From positions 434,001-498,000 of the forward strand of contig NZ_JBITGZ010000001.1 of assembly GCF_044457565.1 (NCBI RefSeq): a stretch of 64,000 nucleotides of DNA. Reading direction: 5' to 3'. This DNA is from Kitasatospora sp044457565. Lineage in GTDB: Bacteria > Actinomycetota > Actinomycetes > Streptomycetales > Streptomycetaceae. The notes beneath the pieces were generated by a model. It was not told the DNA's origin, searched no databases, and was given only the letters and a program-made list of their open reading frames with translations. Shown here piece after piece: positions 62,756-64,000 of the stretch. Each line of letters opens with the position of its first letter. The stretch's first letter is position 1. The position numbers and the translations under genes are program-made.

Positions 62756-62991
62756 GTCGATCTCTGCTCTGCTTCGTCTTCTGCTTCGTCGGTGCTGCAC
62801 CGCGGGCCGGCACAGCGTCCTCGGCTCGGCCCGAGCGGACCGGCCAGACACGACCGGGCGTGGTCGGGCACGGCCGGGGACGGTCAGGAACGACCGGCCC
62901 GTCCGGTCACGACCGGGCGCTCCCGCGCGCCCGGGGCGCAAGGCCGAAGGCACCAGTCTGCCTCAGCCCCCGCGCGCCACCGACCACGCGG

Positions 62992-64000
62992 TCAGCCGCC
63001 CAGCACCGCCTGCATCACCGATCTGGCGATCGGCGCGGCCAGGCTGCCGCCGGTGACGTCGGTGGCGGCACTGTCCGCGATCACCACGGCGACGGCCACC
63101 GGCGGCACGGCCGTGGAGCCGGCGGGCTTCGCCCAGGAGATGAACCAGGCGTACGGGGTGCCGGTGTTGTCGACGCCGTGCTGGGCGGTGCCGGTCTTGC
63201 CGCCGACGATCGCGCCGGGGATCCGCGCCCTGGTGCCGGTGCCCTGCTCGACCACGTCCGTCATCAGCTGCTGGACCTGCCCGGCGACGGCCGGCGTCAT
63301 CGCCTGCCGGTAGGTGGTGGGACGCATCACCTGCACCGTGGCGCCGTCGCTCCTGGTCAGCCTGTCCACAAGCTGTGGATGCATCACCGTGCCGTTGTTG
63401 GCGACGCCGGCCGCCACCATGGCCATCACCAGCGGTGTCGCGGCGGTGTCGAACTGGCCGATCGAGGAGAGCGCGAGCTGCGCCTGGTCCATCCTGGTGT
63501 CGAAGTTCGAGCGGGCGGCCCGGACGGGGACGTCCAGCTGGGCGTCGTTGAAGCCGAAGCTCTCCGCCATCGCGACCATCTTCTCCAGCCCGGTCTGCAC
63601 CCCGAGGTAGCCCAGCACGCTGTTGCAGGAGAGGACCATCGCGGTGTCCAGCGACAGTCCCGGCCGGTCGCACGCGGCGGTGTCGTTGACCAGCGGCGTC
63701 GTCGTCCCCGGCAGGATGTAGGGGGACGGCGCGCCGGTCGGTGCGTCCAGGTCGCCGACCACGCCCGCCGCGAGCGCGGCCGCCGCGGTGACCACCTTGA
63801 ACGTCGAGCCGGGCGGGTAGATCTGGCGCAGCGCCCGGTTGAGCATCGGCTGGTTGGTGTCGGCCTGGAGCCTGCTCCAGGCGTCCTGGTCGGCGGCCGA
63901 GGTGCCGGCGAACGTCCCCGGGTCGTAGGACGGCGTGCTGGCCAGCGCCAGGATGCGCCCGGTGGCGGGTTCGATCGCGGCGACCGCGCCCTTCTGCCGG
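62992..64000 (-). CDS. Class B penicillin-binding protein (PbpA/FtsI-like), N-terminus outside window
   Basis: The frame runs off the window; 336 C-terminal codons are visible. SxxK: PPGSTFKVVTAA; SxN: VLSCNSVLGYLG; KTG: VGGKTGTAQHGV. Upstream residues KGAVAAIEPATGRILALAS lead into the transpeptidase. The closest type is PbpA of the actinobacterial ftsW/rodA-pbpA-pknB group, but those neighbours lie beyond the window, so the identity is not certain. Confidence 0.9.
   Translation of the reverse strand, partial: RQKGAVAAIEPATGRILALASTPSYDPGTFAGTSAADQDAWSRLQADTNQPMLNRALRQIYPPGSTFKVVTAAAALAAGVVGDLDAPTGAPSPYILPGTTTPLVNDTAACDRPGLSLDTAMVLSCNSVLGYLGVQTGLEKMVAMAESFGFNDAQLDVPVRAARSNFDTRMDQAQLALSSIGQFDTAATPLVMAMVAAGVANNGTVMHPQLVDRLTRSDGATVQVMRPTTYRQAMTPAVAGQVQQLMTDVVEQGTGTRARIPGAIVGGKTGTAQHGVDNTGTPYAWFISWAKPAGSTAVPPVAVAVVIADSAATDVTGGSLAAPIARSVMQAVLGG

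Overview
The window is a very GC-rich stretch of an actinomycete chromosome, almost certainly from Streptomycetaceae (Streptomyces or Kitasatospora). Evidence: GC-saturated third codon positions, frequent GTG starts, SUKH/YwqJ immunity-toxin genes, a tam-tamR pair, a galTEK operon with overlapping stop and start codons, a SigE-type sigma factor, an actinobacterial protein O-mannosyltransferase and mycosin/WXG100 genes. Much of it looks like ordinary chromosome core (ppc, pth, rplY, prs, glmU, galTEK, ispE, rsmA, tatD, metG, rsmI). One 100-N assembly gap lies at 13859-13958, inside a coding tandem repeat.

Layout. 1-8531: parts of polymorphic toxin/immunity families (YrhB/Imm35-like proline-rich protein, a WHH-nuclease-like plus SUKH fusion, a YwqJ-type deaminase and a SUKH-3 protein) surround a four-gene sugar-nucleotide cassette (two DegT/DnrJ aminotransferases, an SDR epimerase, a Gfo/Idh/MocA dehydrogenase). 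8645-13177: an orphan histidine kinase and PEP carboxylase. 13184-20059: SigE-family sigma factor with a repeat-containing membrane partner, a small membrane protein, then pth, rplY, prs, glmU and tRNA-Gln. 20105-25520: an HTH/LAGLIDADG-like protein, fatty-acid desaturase with a large palindromic operator, a TetR regulator, tam/tamR with operators, and a secreted beta-propeller protein. 25543-32503: a CapD-like sugar-nucleotide dehydratase and the galTEK operon, flanked by two unusual LuxR-type response regulators. 32682-35521: tRNA-Thr, an HxlR regulator divergent from a flavodoxin-like reductase, and an MHS-type transporter.

35726-44863 is a type VII secretion (T7SS) accessory island: a P-loop NTPase, an EspC-like protein, a WXG100/DUF1023 hydrolase, a lipoprotein, a mycosin protease, a large glycine-rich WXG protein and a small companion. 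No Ecc core component is present, so these products presumably use an apparatus encoded elsewhere. The first three plus-strand genes are visibly less GC-rich than their surroundings.

45212-53573 holds an ABC-F ATPase and translation/isoprenoid housekeeping genes. In Mycobacterium tuberculosis rpfB lies between tatD and ksgA; here that position holds only a fragment resembling a Uma2 endonuclease C-terminus. 53776-64000 is envelope-oriented: protein O-mannosyltransferase, two class B penicillin-binding proteins (the second cut by the window end), two large integral membrane proteins and an APC amino-acid permease.
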